NCBI GenBank assembly: GCA_017480445.1
Contig: JAFVAO010000046.1
Span: 1-64,000 of the forward strand
Direction of reading: 5' to 3'
DNA length: 64,000 bases
From: Lachnospiraceae bacterium
GTDB lineage: Bacteria > Bacillota > Clostridia > Lachnospirales > Lachnospiraceae
Numbering within the stretch: the first letter of the stretch is position 1; the number at the start of each line of letters is the position of its first letter. Made by a program: the position numbers and the translations under genes. Positions 1 through 8,243 of the stretch are shown piece by piece. The notes below the pieces were generated by a model. It was not told the DNA's origin. It worked only from the letters and a program-made list of their open reading frames with translations, and searched no databases.

Positions 1-137
1 ATTGGGCATATTGTATATTCCATAAGCAGGCGCTTGGAAAACGCCGGCACTTAGATCGCGTACTGTGCGATCTTAGTACCGCTGCGTTTTACATGCAGCG
101 AGAGCGTGCCTGCGATGGCATATACAATGTGCACAAT
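1..137. repeat. large imperfect palindromic element (copy A)
   Basis: The outer arms (about 1-33 and 104-137) are imperfect inverted repeats of each other. Three short hairpins lie between them: 29-44 (GGCG/CGCC), 53-73 (AGATCGC/GCGATCT) and 80-100 (CGCTGC/GCAGCG). A folded strand would look like a multi-branched stem. The motif CTTAGTACCGCTGCG in its core recurs, with one base changed, on the opposite strand of the element at 9046-9232, so the two look like one dispersed family. The left edge may extend outside the window. Confidence 0.6.
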
Positions 138-201
138 GACACTTATACAGTATCTGTGTTTCGCAATTGCCTATATTATCACTAGTAGAGAGGGGATAGA
201 G

Positions 202-1668
202 ATGGGTGTACTTTCCAGTCTGGAGCCGGCAGAGGTGTTTTACTATTTTGAGGAGATATCGAAGATCCCGCGGGGGTCGGGGAATGTGGGGCAGATCAGT
301 GATTATCTGAAGCGGTTCGCCGAGGAACGGGGCTTGCGGGTCATTCAGGATGCGCTGCTGAATGTGATAATCTTCAAGGATGCGACGGCCGGCTATGAGC
401 AGGAGCCGGTGCTGATCCTGCAGGGACATATGGATATGGTGGCGGTACAGGAACCGGATTGTCAAAAGGACATGCGCACGCAGGGTCTGGATCTGGGTGT
501 GGACGGCGACTGTATTTATGCCGAGGGAACCAGTCTGGGTGGCGATGACGGGATTGCGCTTGCCTATGCGCTTGCGATTTTAGATTCGGACAAGATCGCG
601 CATCCGGCGCTGGAGGTGATCTTTACAGTGGACGAAGAGACCGGCATGGACGGGGCAAGAGAGATCGATCTCTCCATGCTGCGGGGCAATCGACTGCTGA
701 ATCTGGACTCGGAGGAAGAGGGAATTTTCCTCGCCAGCTGTGCAGGCGGTGCGCGGGTGTGCTGCACGCTACAGGCGGCTTCGGACATGGTAGCTGCGCA
801 GGAGAACAGAACGGTGTGCCGCATTGAGATCAAGGGACTGCTCGGCGGTCACTCCGGCGAGGAGATCGATAAGGGCAGAGGTAATGCGAATGTGCTGTTG
901 GGGCAGGTTCTGTACCGGCTGTGCGAGCAGTTTCCCATACAGCTTGTCAGCGCGGAAGGCGGATTGGCGGACAACGCGATTCCCAGAAGGGCGGTGGCCG
1001 AGATCCTTCCAGGGGAAGATGCGGAGGGTGTCGCAGCGCTGCTGCAAAGCTGTGCGGCGGAGATCTGCGGCGAGCTGCAGTCTGTGGATCCGGCGGTTGC
1101 AATGGATGTGACGTTCGCGGAGGAGACAGCGGTACCGGTGGTCTTCTCGGTGGCGGACACCCGACGCGCGGCAGCGATGCTCGCGGCTCTGCCGAACGGA
1201 GTACAGCGCATGAGCGCCGATATTTGCGGTTTGGTGGAGACGTCTTTGAACCTGGGGATTTTGCGGCTTGCGCGGGGATCAGAGAGCCTTGCAGCGGAGT
1301 TTTCCGTGCGCAGCAGTGTGGAGAGCGCCAAGGAGGCGCTGATCCGGCGCCTGTTTGCGGTGACAGAGCTGGCGGGGGGCACCAATACGGTGACTGGCGC
1401 ATACCCGGGATGGAAGTATCGCACGGATTCGCCTTTGCGGGAAAAAATGATTCGTGTGTATCGGGAGCTGTATGGCACCGAGCCGCGGGTGGAGGCGATC
1501 CACGCCGGTGTGGAGTGCGGTTTGCTGGGCAGTAAGCTGGTGGATCCGGATTGTGTGTCCATCGGGCCGAACATGCGCGACATTCATACGACGGAGGAGA
1601 CCTTGAGCATCTCGTCTGTGGGAAACGTCTGGCGGTATCTGGTGAAATTACTGGAAACCAAGGAGTGA
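202..1668 (+). CDS. pepD: aminoacyl-histidine dipeptidase, PepD-type (M20 family)
   Basis: 488-residue M20-family metallodipeptidase that probably hydrolyses Xaa-His and other dipeptides in the cytoplasm. Visible motifs are GHMDM (first metal histidine), GGDDGI (bridging aspartate), VDEETGM (catalytic glutamate pair), LNLDSEEEG, and a late HAGVECG histidine/glutamate motif. The length matches E. coli PepD (about 485). The frame is open upstream to an ATG at 106, but the ATG at 202 is preceded by AGAGGGGATAGAG and the protein then begins at the conserved LEPAEVF segment, so 202 is preferred. It stands alone, followed by a tRNA promoter. The family call is firm; the exact substrate range is inferred. 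Confidence 0.9.
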   Translation: MGVLSSLEPAEVFYYFEEISKIPRGSGNVGQISDYLKRFAEERGLRVIQDALLNVIIFKDATAGYEQEPVLILQGHMDMVAVQEPDCQKDMRTQGLDLGVDGDCIYAEGTSLGGDDGIALAYALAILDSDKIAHPALEVIFTVDEETGMDGAREIDLSMLRGNRLLNLDSEEEGIFLASCAGGARVCCTLQAASDMVAAQENRTVCRIEIKGLLGGHSGEEIDKGRGNANVLLGQVLYRLCEQFPIQLVSAEGGLADNAIPRRAVAEILPGEDAEGVAALLQSCAAEICGELQSVDPAVAMDVTFAEETAVPVVFSVADTRRAAAMLAALPNGVQRMSADICGLVETSLNLGILRLARGSESLAAEFSVRSSVESAKEALIRRLFAVTELAGGTNTVTGAYPGWKYRTDSPLREKMIRVYRELYGTEPRVEAIHAGVECGLLGSKLVDPDCVSIGPNMRDIHTTEETLSISSVGNVWRYLVKLLETKE

Positions 1669-1722
1669 AAATACGTTCTCTTTGACAATTTCCACAATTT
1701 GCGCATTTTCTGAAAAAAGGTA

Positions 1723-1751
1723 TTGCTTTTTTATAAAACACAGGTTATAAT
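1723..1751 (+). promoter_or_regulatory. sigma-A-type promoter of tRNA-Pro
   Basis: TTGCTT (1723-1728), a 17-bp spacer, then a perfect TATAAT (1746-1751). The mature tRNA begins 14 nt downstream of the -10 box. Confidence 0.75.
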
Positions 1752-1764
1752 CTTACTTGTGTTT

Positions 1765-1839
1765 CGGGGTGTGGCTCAGCTTGGTTAGAGCGCCATCTTA
1801 GGGAGGTGGAGGTCGCGAGTTCGAATCCCGCCACTCCGA
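1765..1839 (+). tRNA. tRNA-Pro (anticodon AGG)
   Basis: A 75-nt cloverleaf: acceptor stem CGGGGTG/CACTCCG (one G-T pair), D-stem GCTC/GAGC, anticodon stem CCATC/GGTGG, loop TTAGGGA giving anticodon AGG (codon CCU), variable loop, T-arm with TTCGAAT, and discriminator A at 1839. CCA is not encoded. The 5' CGGGGTG is typical of tRNA-Pro. The T-stem has one A-C mismatch (GCGAG against CCCGC), which is unusual. An A at position 34 implies conversion to inosine by TadA or an unmodified adenosine. Confidence 0.85.
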
Positions 1840-1843
1840 CGTT

Positions 1844-1889
1844 AGAAGGACTTCAATCATCCGCACAGGATATCGAAGTTCTTCTTTTT
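1844..1889 (+). terminator. rho-independent terminator after tRNA-Pro
   Basis: GAAGGACTTC (1845-1854) pairs with GAAGTTCTTC (1875-1884), with one G-T pair, and is followed by TTTTT. Confidence 0.75.
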
Positions 1890-1918
1890 GTACTAGAGGA
1901 TATCATGGAGAGGATATC

Positions 1919-2482
1919 ATGAAGGAATATACGATCTATGACGGAGAGGAAGCCGTTGTGATGCAGGTCATCTATTCCAAGCGTAAATCCTTAGGCCTGC
2001 AGGTGAAAAGTGATGGCAGTGTGTTTGTCAGAGTGCCGAAGGGCGTGTCGGATGAGACCATCCGGCGGTTTGTCACGAAGAATGAAAGCTGGATTCTGAA
2101 GAAACGCAATGTCTGGTCGGCCAGACAGCAGGATCCGGTATACAGACTGCCTGCGGTGGTGACGGAGGCCGGCAAGCGGCAGATTCGCAGGCTGCTGACC
2201 CAGCGCGTGGCATATTATGCAGGTGAGATGGGGATTGCTTACGGGCGGATCTGTATACGGAACCAGAAGACCCGCTGGGGGAGCTGCAGCAGTGACGGCA
2301 ATCTGAATTTCAATTGTCGGTTATTGTTCCTGCCGCCGGATCTGGTGGACTATGTGGTGGTGCATGAGTTGGCGCACCGGCGGCACATGGATCATTCTCC
2401 GCAATTTTGGCAGGAAGTGGCGACCTACATGCCGGACTATCAGGAAAGAAGGGCGCGGCTGAAACAGTATAGCGTCGAGTGA
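1919..2482 (+). CDS. YgjP/SprT-like zinc metallopeptidase (DUF45, M48-related)
   Basis: 187 residues. The C-terminal half holds the family signature: RWGSCSSDGNLNFN, then LLFLPPDLVDYVVVHELAH with the HExxH zinc motif (HELAH), then HMDHSPQFW supplying the third histidine. This is the usual arrangement of YgjP-type putative metalloproteases (PF01863), cytoplasmic proteins whose substrate is unknown. The start is set by GGAGAGGATATC just before the ATG. It lies six bases upstream of the rRNA methyltransferase gene, so the two are probably co-transcribed. Peptidase activity is inferred from the zinc motif only. Confidence 0.85.
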   Translation: MKEYTIYDGEEAVVMQVIYSKRKSLGLQVKSDGSVFVRVPKGVSDETIRRFVTKNESWILKKRNVWSARQQDPVYRLPAVVTEAGKRQIRRLLTQRVAYYAGEMGIAYGRICIRNQKTRWGSCSSDGNLNFNCRLLFLPPDLVDYVVVHELAHRRHMDHSPQFWQEVATYMPDYQERRARLKQYSVE

Positions 2483-2488
2483 GCAAAG

Positions 2489-3664
2489 ATGGAACAAGCG
2501 AACCGGAAAAACGCGAAATGTGCTGTGTCCAAGCGATGCGGCGGATGCAAATGGATCGAAAAAGAATACGCGGAACAGCTTTCCGCCAAGGAGAAGCAGT
2601 TTCGCAAGCTGCTTGCGCCCTATTGCAAGACGGAGGGGATCATCGGTATGGAGGAGCCGGCGCATTACCGGCACAAGGTACATGCTGTGTTCGGAGAGGA
2701 CAGACAGCACCACGCGATCTCCGGTATTTACGAAGAAAAGAGCCACCGCATTGTGCCGGTGGACAGCTGTTACATTGAGGATGCGGAAGCGGATGCTATC
2801 ATCGTGACCATACGACAGATGCTGCGCTCCTTTAAGATTCGCCCGTATCAGGAGGACAGCGGGTATGGTCTGCTGCGGCATGTGTTGATCCGCAAGGGCT
2901 ATGTGACCGGTCAGATTCTGGTGGTGCTGGTGCTGCGGTCGCCGATTCTGCCCTCCAAGAAGAATTTTGTCAAAGCGCTCCTGGCGGCGCATCCGCAGAT
3001 CACATCGATTGTGATCAATGTGAATGATCGGGACACGAGCATGGTATTGGGCAAGCAGGAGCAGGTGATCTACGGGAAGGGCTATATTGAGGATGTGCTG
3101 TGCGGGAAGACGTTCCGGATCTCGCCCAGATCCTTTTATCAGGTCAATCCGGCGCAGACGGAGAAGCTGTATACCAAAGCCATCGCCTATGCCGGACTGA
3201 CAGGCACGGAGACGGTGTTGGACGCTTACTGCGGCACCGGAACGATCGGGATTATTGCCGCGGAGCACGCCCGAAATGTGATTGGCGTGGAGTTGAATCC
3301 GGAGGCCGTGCGGGATGCGCGGATCAACGCCAGGCGCAATCAGGTAGAGCAGATTGTTTTTTATCAAAATGATGCGGGGAAATTTCTGGAGGACATGGCG
3401 CGGCAGACGCCTGCCAGACAGGTGGATGTATTGTTCATGGATCCGCCCCGATCGGGGAGCAGTGAAGCGTTTTTGCGCTCGGTGGCAGTGATGAAACCCC
3501 GTAAAATTGTGTATATATCCTGTAATCCATTGACGCTGGTGCGCGATCTGGACATTTTGCGCAAGGCGGGTTACACGGTGAAAAAGGCGGTGGGCGTAGA
3601 TATGTTCCCGTATACAGATGCGACGGAGGGCTTGTGCCTCTTGAGCAGAACCGCGTCGGAATAG
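2489..3664 (+). CDS. 23S rRNA (uracil-C5)-methyltransferase, RlmCD/RumA family
   Basis: 391 residues. The N-terminus has an iron-sulfur motif (C-x5-C-x2-C in CAVSKRCGGC, with a likely fourth cysteine in DSCYIED). A SAM-binding core follows: DAYCGTGTIGI and GVELNPEAV, then MDPPRSGSS and ISCNPLT with the catalytic cysteine. RumA-family enzymes make 5-methyluridine in 23S rRNA at U1939 and/or U747. No N-terminal TRAM domain is present, so the protein is shorter than RlmD (about 430-460) and closer in layout to RlmC. Which uridine is modified cannot be told from the sequence. It sits directly downstream of the YgjP-like gene. Confidence 0.88.
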   Translation: MEQANRKNAKCAVSKRCGGCKWIEKEYAEQLSAKEKQFRKLLAPYCKTEGIIGMEEPAHYRHKVHAVFGEDRQHHAISGIYEEKSHRIVPVDSCYIEDAEADAIIVTIRQMLRSFKIRPYQEDSGYGLLRHVLIRKGYVTGQILVVLVLRSPILPSKKNFVKALLAAHPQITSIVINVNDRDTSMVLGKQEQVIYGKGYIEDVLCGKTFRISPRSFYQVNPAQTEKLYTKAIAYAGLTGTETVLDAYCGTGTIGIIAAEHARNVIGVELNPEAVRDARINARRNQVEQIVFYQNDAGKFLEDMARQTPARQVDVLFMDPPRSGSSEAFLRSVAVMKPRKIVYISCNPLTLVRDLDILRKAGYTVKKAVGVDMFPYTDATEGLCLLSRTASE

Positions 3665-3685
3665 CAGAAGCCCGCGACGGAAAGG

Positions 3686-4372
3686 ATGGAGGTGCTGCAG
3701 GTGAGTGAACGATGGATATCCATTTTCCTGGATTCCTTTTGGAAAATTTTATGGCCGGGTTTGCGGCTGACGATTCCGCTCACGGCGATTTCCTTCGTGC
3801 TGGCGCTCATCATCGCGGTGATCACGGCACTGATTCAGTTCGCGGATTTGAAGGTGCTCAAACAGATCGCGCGGTTGTATGTGTGGATCATCCGCGGCAC
3901 GCCGGTGCTGGTGCAGTTGTTTGTCGTATTTTACGGTCTGCCCAACGTGGGGATCCTGCTGGATCCGTTTCCTGCTGCGGTGATCGTGTTTTCTCTGAAT
4001 GAGGGCGCCTATGCGTCCGAGACGGTGCGGGCCGCGTTGGAGTCCGTTCCCAAAGGGCAGATTGAGGCAGGGTATTGCGTGGGGATGTCCTGGCTGCAGA
4101 TCATTCGACGGATCGTGCTGCCGCAGGCGCTGCGGACGGCTTTTCCGCCGCTGTCCAACTCCCTGATCGGACTGCTAAAAGAAACCTCTCTCGCGGCGAA
4201 CATCACGGTGGCGGAGATGTTTATGTCCACGCAGCGCATTGTTGCCAGAACCTATGAACCGCTTCTGTTGTATCTGGAAGTGGGCTTGATCTATCTGATC
4301 TTTTGTACCATATTGACCCGATTGCAGCGTATGGGGGAAAAGAGGTTGCAGACATATGGAAGAAGCAAGTGA
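3686..4372 (+). CDS. polar amino-acid ABC transporter, permease (HisM family)
   Basis: 228-residue inner-membrane permease with about five hydrophobic segments. IRGTPVLVQLFVVFYGLP near residue 70 and the EAA-type loop (EAGYCVGMSWLQIIRRIVLPQALR, residues ~130-153) are typical of the HisM/GlnP family. It forms the channel of the importer made with the next two genes. The start is uncertain: ATG at 3686 or GTG at 3701, the latter preceded by GGAGGTGCTGCAG. Its 3' end overlaps the ATPase gene by 17 bases, implying translational coupling. Confidence 0.92.
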   Translation: MEVLQVSERWISIFLDSFWKILWPGLRLTIPLTAISFVLALIIAVITALIQFADLKVLKQIARLYVWIIRGTPVLVQLFVVFYGLPNVGILLDPFPAAVIVFSLNEGAYASETVRAALESVPKGQIEAGYCVGMSWLQIIRRIVLPQALRTAFPPLSNSLIGLLKETSLAANITVAEMFMSTQRIVARTYEPLLLYLEVGLIYLIFCTILTRLQRMGEKRLQTYGRSK

Positions 4373-5153
4373 GATGCTTCAGGTGCGGGGCTTGCAAAAG
4401 TCCTTTGGCGGGACGCAGGTGCTTCGCGGAATTGATCTGGATATTCACAGGGGAGATGTGGTCGCGGTGCTGGGGCCCAGCGGATCCGGCAAAACCACAT
4501 TGCTGCGCTGCCTGAATTTCCTGGAGACGGCTGAGGCGGGCACCTATATTCTGGATGGAGAGACGTTTCAGCTGGGGCGGGTCACAAAGCGGCAGATCGC
4601 GCAGATCCGCCGCAAGACGGCCTTTGTATTTCAAAATTTCAATCTGTTCAGCAACCGCACGGCGCTGCAGAATGTGACGGAGGGACTGATTGTGGCGCGC
4701 AGGATACCGCGCGCCGAGGCAAATGAGAAGGGCAGAAGGCTGTTGGATAAAGTGGGGCTGTCGGAGCGGTATGACTATTATCCGGATCAGCTCTCCGGCG
4801 GACAACAGCAGCGCGTGGCGATCGCCCGGGCACTTGCCACAGATCCGGAGATTATCTTTTTTGATGAGCCTACATCCGCACTGGATCCGGAGCTGATCGG
4901 AGAAGTGCTGCAGGTGATGCGGCAGTTGGCTTATGAGGGCATGACCATGATCGTGGTCACGCATGAAATCGCTTTTGCCAGACAGGTGTCCGGCAAGGTG
5001 ATCTTTATGGAGGAGGGACGGGTGGTGGAGTCCGGAAATAGTGCAGAACTGTTTGCGGCGCCGCGGCATGCCCGTACAAAAGCGTTCCTGCGCACATTGC
5101 AGGAACATGGTGATTTTTTGCAACAAGAGGCAGAACAAAAGGAGGATGAGTGA
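4356..5153 (+). CDS. polar amino-acid ABC transporter, ATP-binding subunit (GlnQ family)
   Basis: 265-residue ATPase with Walker A GPSGSGKTT, Q-loop VFQNFNLF, signature LSGGQQQR, Walker B IIFFDEPTSALD and switch histidine VVTHE. It powers the importer encoded with the flanking permease and binding-protein genes. The start at 4356 lies inside the permease gene; an ATG at 4374 would begin closer to the family's usual first residues (MLQVRGLQ). The stop overlaps the start of the next gene by one base. The substrate cannot be read from this subunit. Confidence 0.93.
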   Translation: MEEASEMLQVRGLQKSFGGTQVLRGIDLDIHRGDVVAVLGPSGSGKTTLLRCLNFLETAEAGTYILDGETFQLGRVTKRQIAQIRRKTAFVFQNFNLFSNRTALQNVTEGLIVARRIPRAEANEKGRRLLDKVGLSERYDYYPDQLSGGQQQRVAIARALATDPEIIFFDEPTSALDPELIGEVLQVMRQLAYEGMTMIVVTHEIAFARQVSGKVIFMEEGRVVESGNSAELFAAPRHARTKAFLRTLQEHGDFLQQEAEQKEDE

Positions 5154-5989
5154 TGAAAAAGAGAAGTTTGAAGGCAGGCGTGTTGTTGGCGGGCGCTGTG
5201 TTGGCGTTCGGGCTCTGCGGCTGCGGGAGCAAAACGATAGAGGAGATTCCGATGCAGACCGAGAATCACCTTCTGGAGGAGGATCAGCTGGCGCGGATCA
5301 GACAGGCTGGTAAGATCACCGTCGCTATGGAGGGTACCTGGGCACCCTGGACCTACCATGATGAACAGGATCAGCTGGTGGGATATGATGTGGAGGTTGC
5401 GCAGAAGATTGCGGAAAAGCTCGGCGTGGAGGCAGAGTTTATCGAGGGCGAGTGGGATGGCCTGCTGGCGGGTCTGGAGGCCGGTCGGTACGACATCATG
5501 GTCAACGGTGTGGACTATACCGAGGAAAGAGCGCAGAAATATGATTTTTCCGTGCCGTACGGATACATCCGGACGGCGATCATCGTAAACGGAGACAACA
5601 CGGAGATTCAGACCTTTGAAGATCTGAACGGGAAGACTACCGCGAATACCATCTCCAGCACGTATGCGGAGCTGGCGGAGAAGTATGGCGCCCAGACCAC
5701 CGGTGTGGATGACTTGAACCAGACCATTGAACTGCTCTTGCAGAAGCGGATTGACGCCACACTGAACGCAGAGGTGACGTTCTATGATTACATGAAGGTG
5801 CATCCGGAGGCGGATCTGAAGATTGCGGCGCTCACGGAGGAGGCCAATCATGTGTGTATCCCGCTGCGGAAGGGAGAGGATTCCAAGACCCTGCGCGAGG
5901 CGATTGATCAGGCGATCACAGAGCTGCGGGAGGACGGTACGCTGAGCGCGATCTCCCAGAAATATTTCGGCACGGATATCACCAAATAA
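5153..5989 (+). CDS. amino-acid ABC transporter, substrate-binding lipoprotein
   Basis: 278-residue SBP_bac_3 protein. A lipoprotein signal peptide (MKKRSLKAG, hydrophobic core, GLCGC lipobox) anchors it outside the membrane. The mature part has the family landmarks ITVAMEGTWAPWTY and LVGYDVEVAQKIAEKLG, a ligand-contact region (GRYDIMVNGVDYTEER) and the C-terminal LREAIDQAITELREDGTLS. GGAGG lies seven bases upstream of ATG 5153; a GTG at 5150 is also in frame. Third gene of a permease-ATPase-SBP operon closed by a terminator. The ligand is probably a polar amino acid, but which one is unknown. Confidence 0.9.
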   Translation: MKKRSLKAGVLLAGAVLAFGLCGCGSKTIEEIPMQTENHLLEEDQLARIRQAGKITVAMEGTWAPWTYHDEQDQLVGYDVEVAQKIAEKLGVEAEFIEGEWDGLLAGLEAGRYDIMVNGVDYTEERAQKYDFSVPYGYIRTAIIVNGDNTEIQTFEDLNGKTTANTISSTYAELAEKYGAQTTGVDDLNQTIELLLQKRIDATLNAEVTFYDYMKVHPEADLKIAALTEEANHVCIPLRKGEDSKTLREAIDQAITELREDGTLSAISQKYFGTDITK

Positions 5990-6045
5990 GCGGGTGTGCA
6001 GGATAAAATACAGGATAGGTTGCAGAAACAAGAAGAATACAAATA

Positions 6046-6086
6046 AAGGACAGGCGCATCGGAATATCCCGTTTGCCTGTCCTTTT
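6046..6086 (+). terminator. rho-independent terminator of the ABC importer operon
   Basis: AAAGGACAGGC pairs with GCCTGTCCTTT across a 19-nt loop and is followed by T-rich sequence. It also faces the convergent gene at 6162-7082. Confidence 0.75.
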
Positions 6087-6161
6087 CTATGTACATTTTA
6101 TCCGGGCGGTTTGGTAACCGAAGACCGCCGTTACAATATGCTACCGCATACTGCGCTGTGG

Positions 6162-7082
6162 TTACGCGTTCGCCAGAGCGGACAATTCTGCCAGCATCTT
6201 CGGCAGATCCCGTTCCATGTTCTCATTGGAGAACTGGCAGGTGCCGACCTTCTTGTGGCCGCCGCCATTGTACTTGAGCATCAGACTGCCCACATCCAGT
6301 GTGGCGGTTTTGTTCAGGATGCTGTAGCCGACAGCAGCAGAGCAGCCCTGTCCGCCGCGTCCGTTGACGATCCATGCGGAGACATTCTGCTCGGGATACA
6401 TGCTGTAGATCATGAAACGGTTGCCGGAGTAGATGGGATCTACACCGCGCAGATCGGAAATGATCAGGTTGCCGTCTACACGGGTATATTTCTTTACCAT
6501 TTCTATGAATTTCTCCGTCTGCTCATTGTAGGCCTGAATACGCTCCTGTACATCAGGCAGTGCCAGAATCTCTTCGGTGGACATGGTGCGGCATGCGTCG
6601 ATCAGCTTCTCCATCAGCTGATAGTTGGAGATCGTGAAGTTGCGCCATCTGCCAAGCCCTGTTCTGGGATCCATCAAAAAGCCGACCAGAATCCAGCCCT
6701 CGGGATGCTGTACCTCTTCGATGGTGAGATTGCCGGAATCCACCTTGTCCACAGCGATCATCATGTCGTCAAACTGCGGGAAACGCTCTTTTCCGCCGTA
6801 GTACTCATAAATGATGCGGGCACAGGAGGGTGTGATGCGGCTCTCGCCCTTATATTTGCCGGCAAGCTGCAGACGCTCCTGCTCGCTGGAGTGGTGGTCA
6901 AACCATAAGCCGCAGCCCTCTACGTAGGGCACATTCGCCAGACAGTCATCCTCGTTTACCTCGATCAATCCATCCTGCAGATCCTTGGGATGTGCAAATT
7001 TCCAGTGGTCAATGATGCCGGCCTCCTTCAAGAGCGCACCGCATGCAAGACCGTCAAAATCAGAACGTGTAATTAGTCTCAT
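6162..7082 (-). CDS. DHH/DHHA1-family phosphoesterase
   Basis: 306 residues. Motifs of the DHH superfamily are visible: RSDFDG near the N-terminus (motif I), LWFDHHSSE around residue 60 (the DHH motif that binds two metals) and a C-terminal GGGHKKVG (DHHA1). Relatives include nanoRNases, cyclic-dinucleotide phosphodiesterases and exopolyphosphatases, so the substrate cannot be assigned. The protein is cytoplasmic with no membrane segment. The ATG at 7082 follows AAAGGAGTATATC. It is transcribed divergently from the uronate operon and converges on the ABC importer. Confidence 0.82.
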   Translation of the reverse strand: MRLITRSDFDGLACGALLKEAGIIDHWKFAHPKDLQDGLIEVNEDDCLANVPYVEGCGLWFDHHSSEQERLQLAGKYKGESRITPSCARIIYEYYGGKERFPQFDDMMIAVDKVDSGNLTIEEVQHPEGWILVGFLMDPRTGLGRWRNFTISNYQLMEKLIDACRTMSTEEILALPDVQERIQAYNEQTEKFIEMVKKYTRVDGNLIISDLRGVDPIYSGNRFMIYSMYPEQNVSAWIVNGRGGQGCSAAVGYSILNKTATLDVGSLMLKYNGGGHKKVGTCQFSNENMERDLPKMLAELSALANA

Positions 7083-7238
7083 GATATACTCCTTTGCCGT
7101 GTGATCAGATAATTTAGGTTCATTATAGCATAAGAATGAGAAAAAGAAAAGAAGTGGTTTCAGAAAACTTTTTTTGTGAGGATTTCACTAAATTTTTTGT
7201 TAAAAAAAAGTTTTTTGGTAGAATTGTGCAAAGTTTTA

Positions 7239-7247
7239 TGTTATACT
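7239..7247 (+). promoter_or_regulatory. probable extended -10 promoter of the uronate operon
   Basis: TGTTATACT is an extended -10 element (TG-n-TATACT). No good -35 box is seen at the correct distance. It would leave an 80-nt leader before kduI that contains a weak hairpin (TTCGGT/ACCGAA) just upstream of the ribosome site. Confidence 0.4.
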
Positions 7248-7332
7248 TAGAGTACTTTTATGAAATCAAAATCGGTGGAGTGTGGTTCGGTGACAAGGAG
7301 ACCTGCTTCAACCGAAGAAAGAGAGGCGTAAG

Positions 7333-8193
7333 GTGGAACTTAGAACAGCAGTATCACCAAGAGATGTAAAGCACTATACCACAGAACGTCTGAGAGAAGA
7401 GTTTCTGATCCAGAATCTTTTCGTACCCGGCGAGATCAAATTGGTATACAGCCACATCGACAGAATCATCACAGGTGCGGCAGTACCTACGGCGCCCATC
7501 AAGCTGACGGCGGGGGACGAGCTTCGTGCGGAGTACTTCTGCCAGAGAAGAGAGCTGGGCGTGATCAACATCGGCGGTGCCGGTAAGATCACAATTGACG
7601 GCAAGGTATACAATGTCGGCTTTAAAGAGGGCATGTATATCGGCATGGGATCGAAGGATATCACGTTTGAGAGCGTTGACAATGCGAATCCCGCTAAATT
7701 TTATCTGAATTCCGCACCCGCGCACAGGACATGCCCGACGGTTCTCATCAAACCCAACGGGACGCCTGAGGACGGTGTGGTCATCGTGAAGGATGAGAAT
7801 AAAGTGGAGCTTGGTACCCTGGAGGATGCCAACCACAGAGTGATCTGCAAGTACATACTTCCCGGCCAGGTGGAGAGCTGCCAGCTGGAGATGGGCATGA
7901 CAAAATTAGAGCCCGGCAGTGTGTGGAACACTATGCCCTGTCACACCCATGACAGACGTATGGAGGTTTATCTGTACTTCGAGATGCCCGAGGATGCTTT
8001 TGTGATGCACTATATGGGTGAGCCGCAGGAGACCCGCCACATTGTCATGAGAAACGAGGAGGCGGTGATCTCCCCGAGCTGGTCCATCCATTCCGGATGC
8101 GGTTCCAGAGCGTACACCTTTATTTGGGGTATGGTCGGAGAGAACCAGGATTTCGACGACATGGACGGCGTTGACAACAAGGATCCTATGTAA
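7333..8193 (+). CDS. kduI: 5-keto-4-deoxyuronate isomerase KduI
   Basis: 286-residue cupin-type isomerase converting 4-deoxy-L-threo-5-hexosulose uronate (from unsaturated uronates) to 3-deoxy-D-glycero-2,5-hexodiulosonate. The family markers LVYSHIDRIITG, ELGVINIGGAG and the zinc-ligand region CHTHDRRMEVYLYF with a later IHSGCG histidine are all present. The length matches E. coli KduI (278). The start codon is GTG after AGAGAGGCG. First gene of an operon with kduD, a DhuI-like isomerase, a KDPG aldolase and KDG kinase. No lyase or transporter is nearby, so the substrate supply is encoded elsewhere. Confidence 0.93.
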   Translation: MELRTAVSPRDVKHYTTERLREEFLIQNLFVPGEIKLVYSHIDRIITGAAVPTAPIKLTAGDELRAEYFCQRRELGVINIGGAGKITIDGKVYNVGFKEGMYIGMGSKDITFESVDNANPAKFYLNSAPAHRTCPTVLIKPNGTPEDGVVIVKDENKVELGTLEDANHRVICKYILPGQVESCQLEMGMTKLEPGSVWNTMPCHTHDRRMEVYLYFEMPEDAFVMHYMGEPQETRHIVMRNEEAVISPSWSIHSGCGSRAYTFIWGMVGENQDFDDMDGVDNKDPM

Positions 8194-8243
8194 TTCAGAA
8201 TCTTATGTAATTAAGAAATATATCAAAGAAAAGGAGAAACAAA

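Noticed and set aside
2321..3367. 348-codon minus-strand open frame inside the rRNA methyltransferase gene
   Set aside because: No ribosome site or known motif; the plus strand gene is unambiguous.
6105..6162. possible fourth large palindrome between the ABC importer operon and the DHH gene
   Set aside because: Only short hairpins (GGCGGT/ACCGCC and TATGC/GCATA) are present; there are no long outer arms, so it was not called as a copy of the element.
5994..6908. 304-codon open frame on the plus strand antisense to the DHH phosphoesterase gene
   Set aside because: The minus strand carries clear DHH/DHHA1 motifs and a ribosome site. The plus frame has no recognisable motif and is a codon-bias shadow.
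7136..7369. 77-codon open frame in the leader of kduI
   Set aside because: Composition is that of A+T-rich leader DNA, it runs through the promoter and overlaps the kduI start in another frame, and no ribosome site precedes it.
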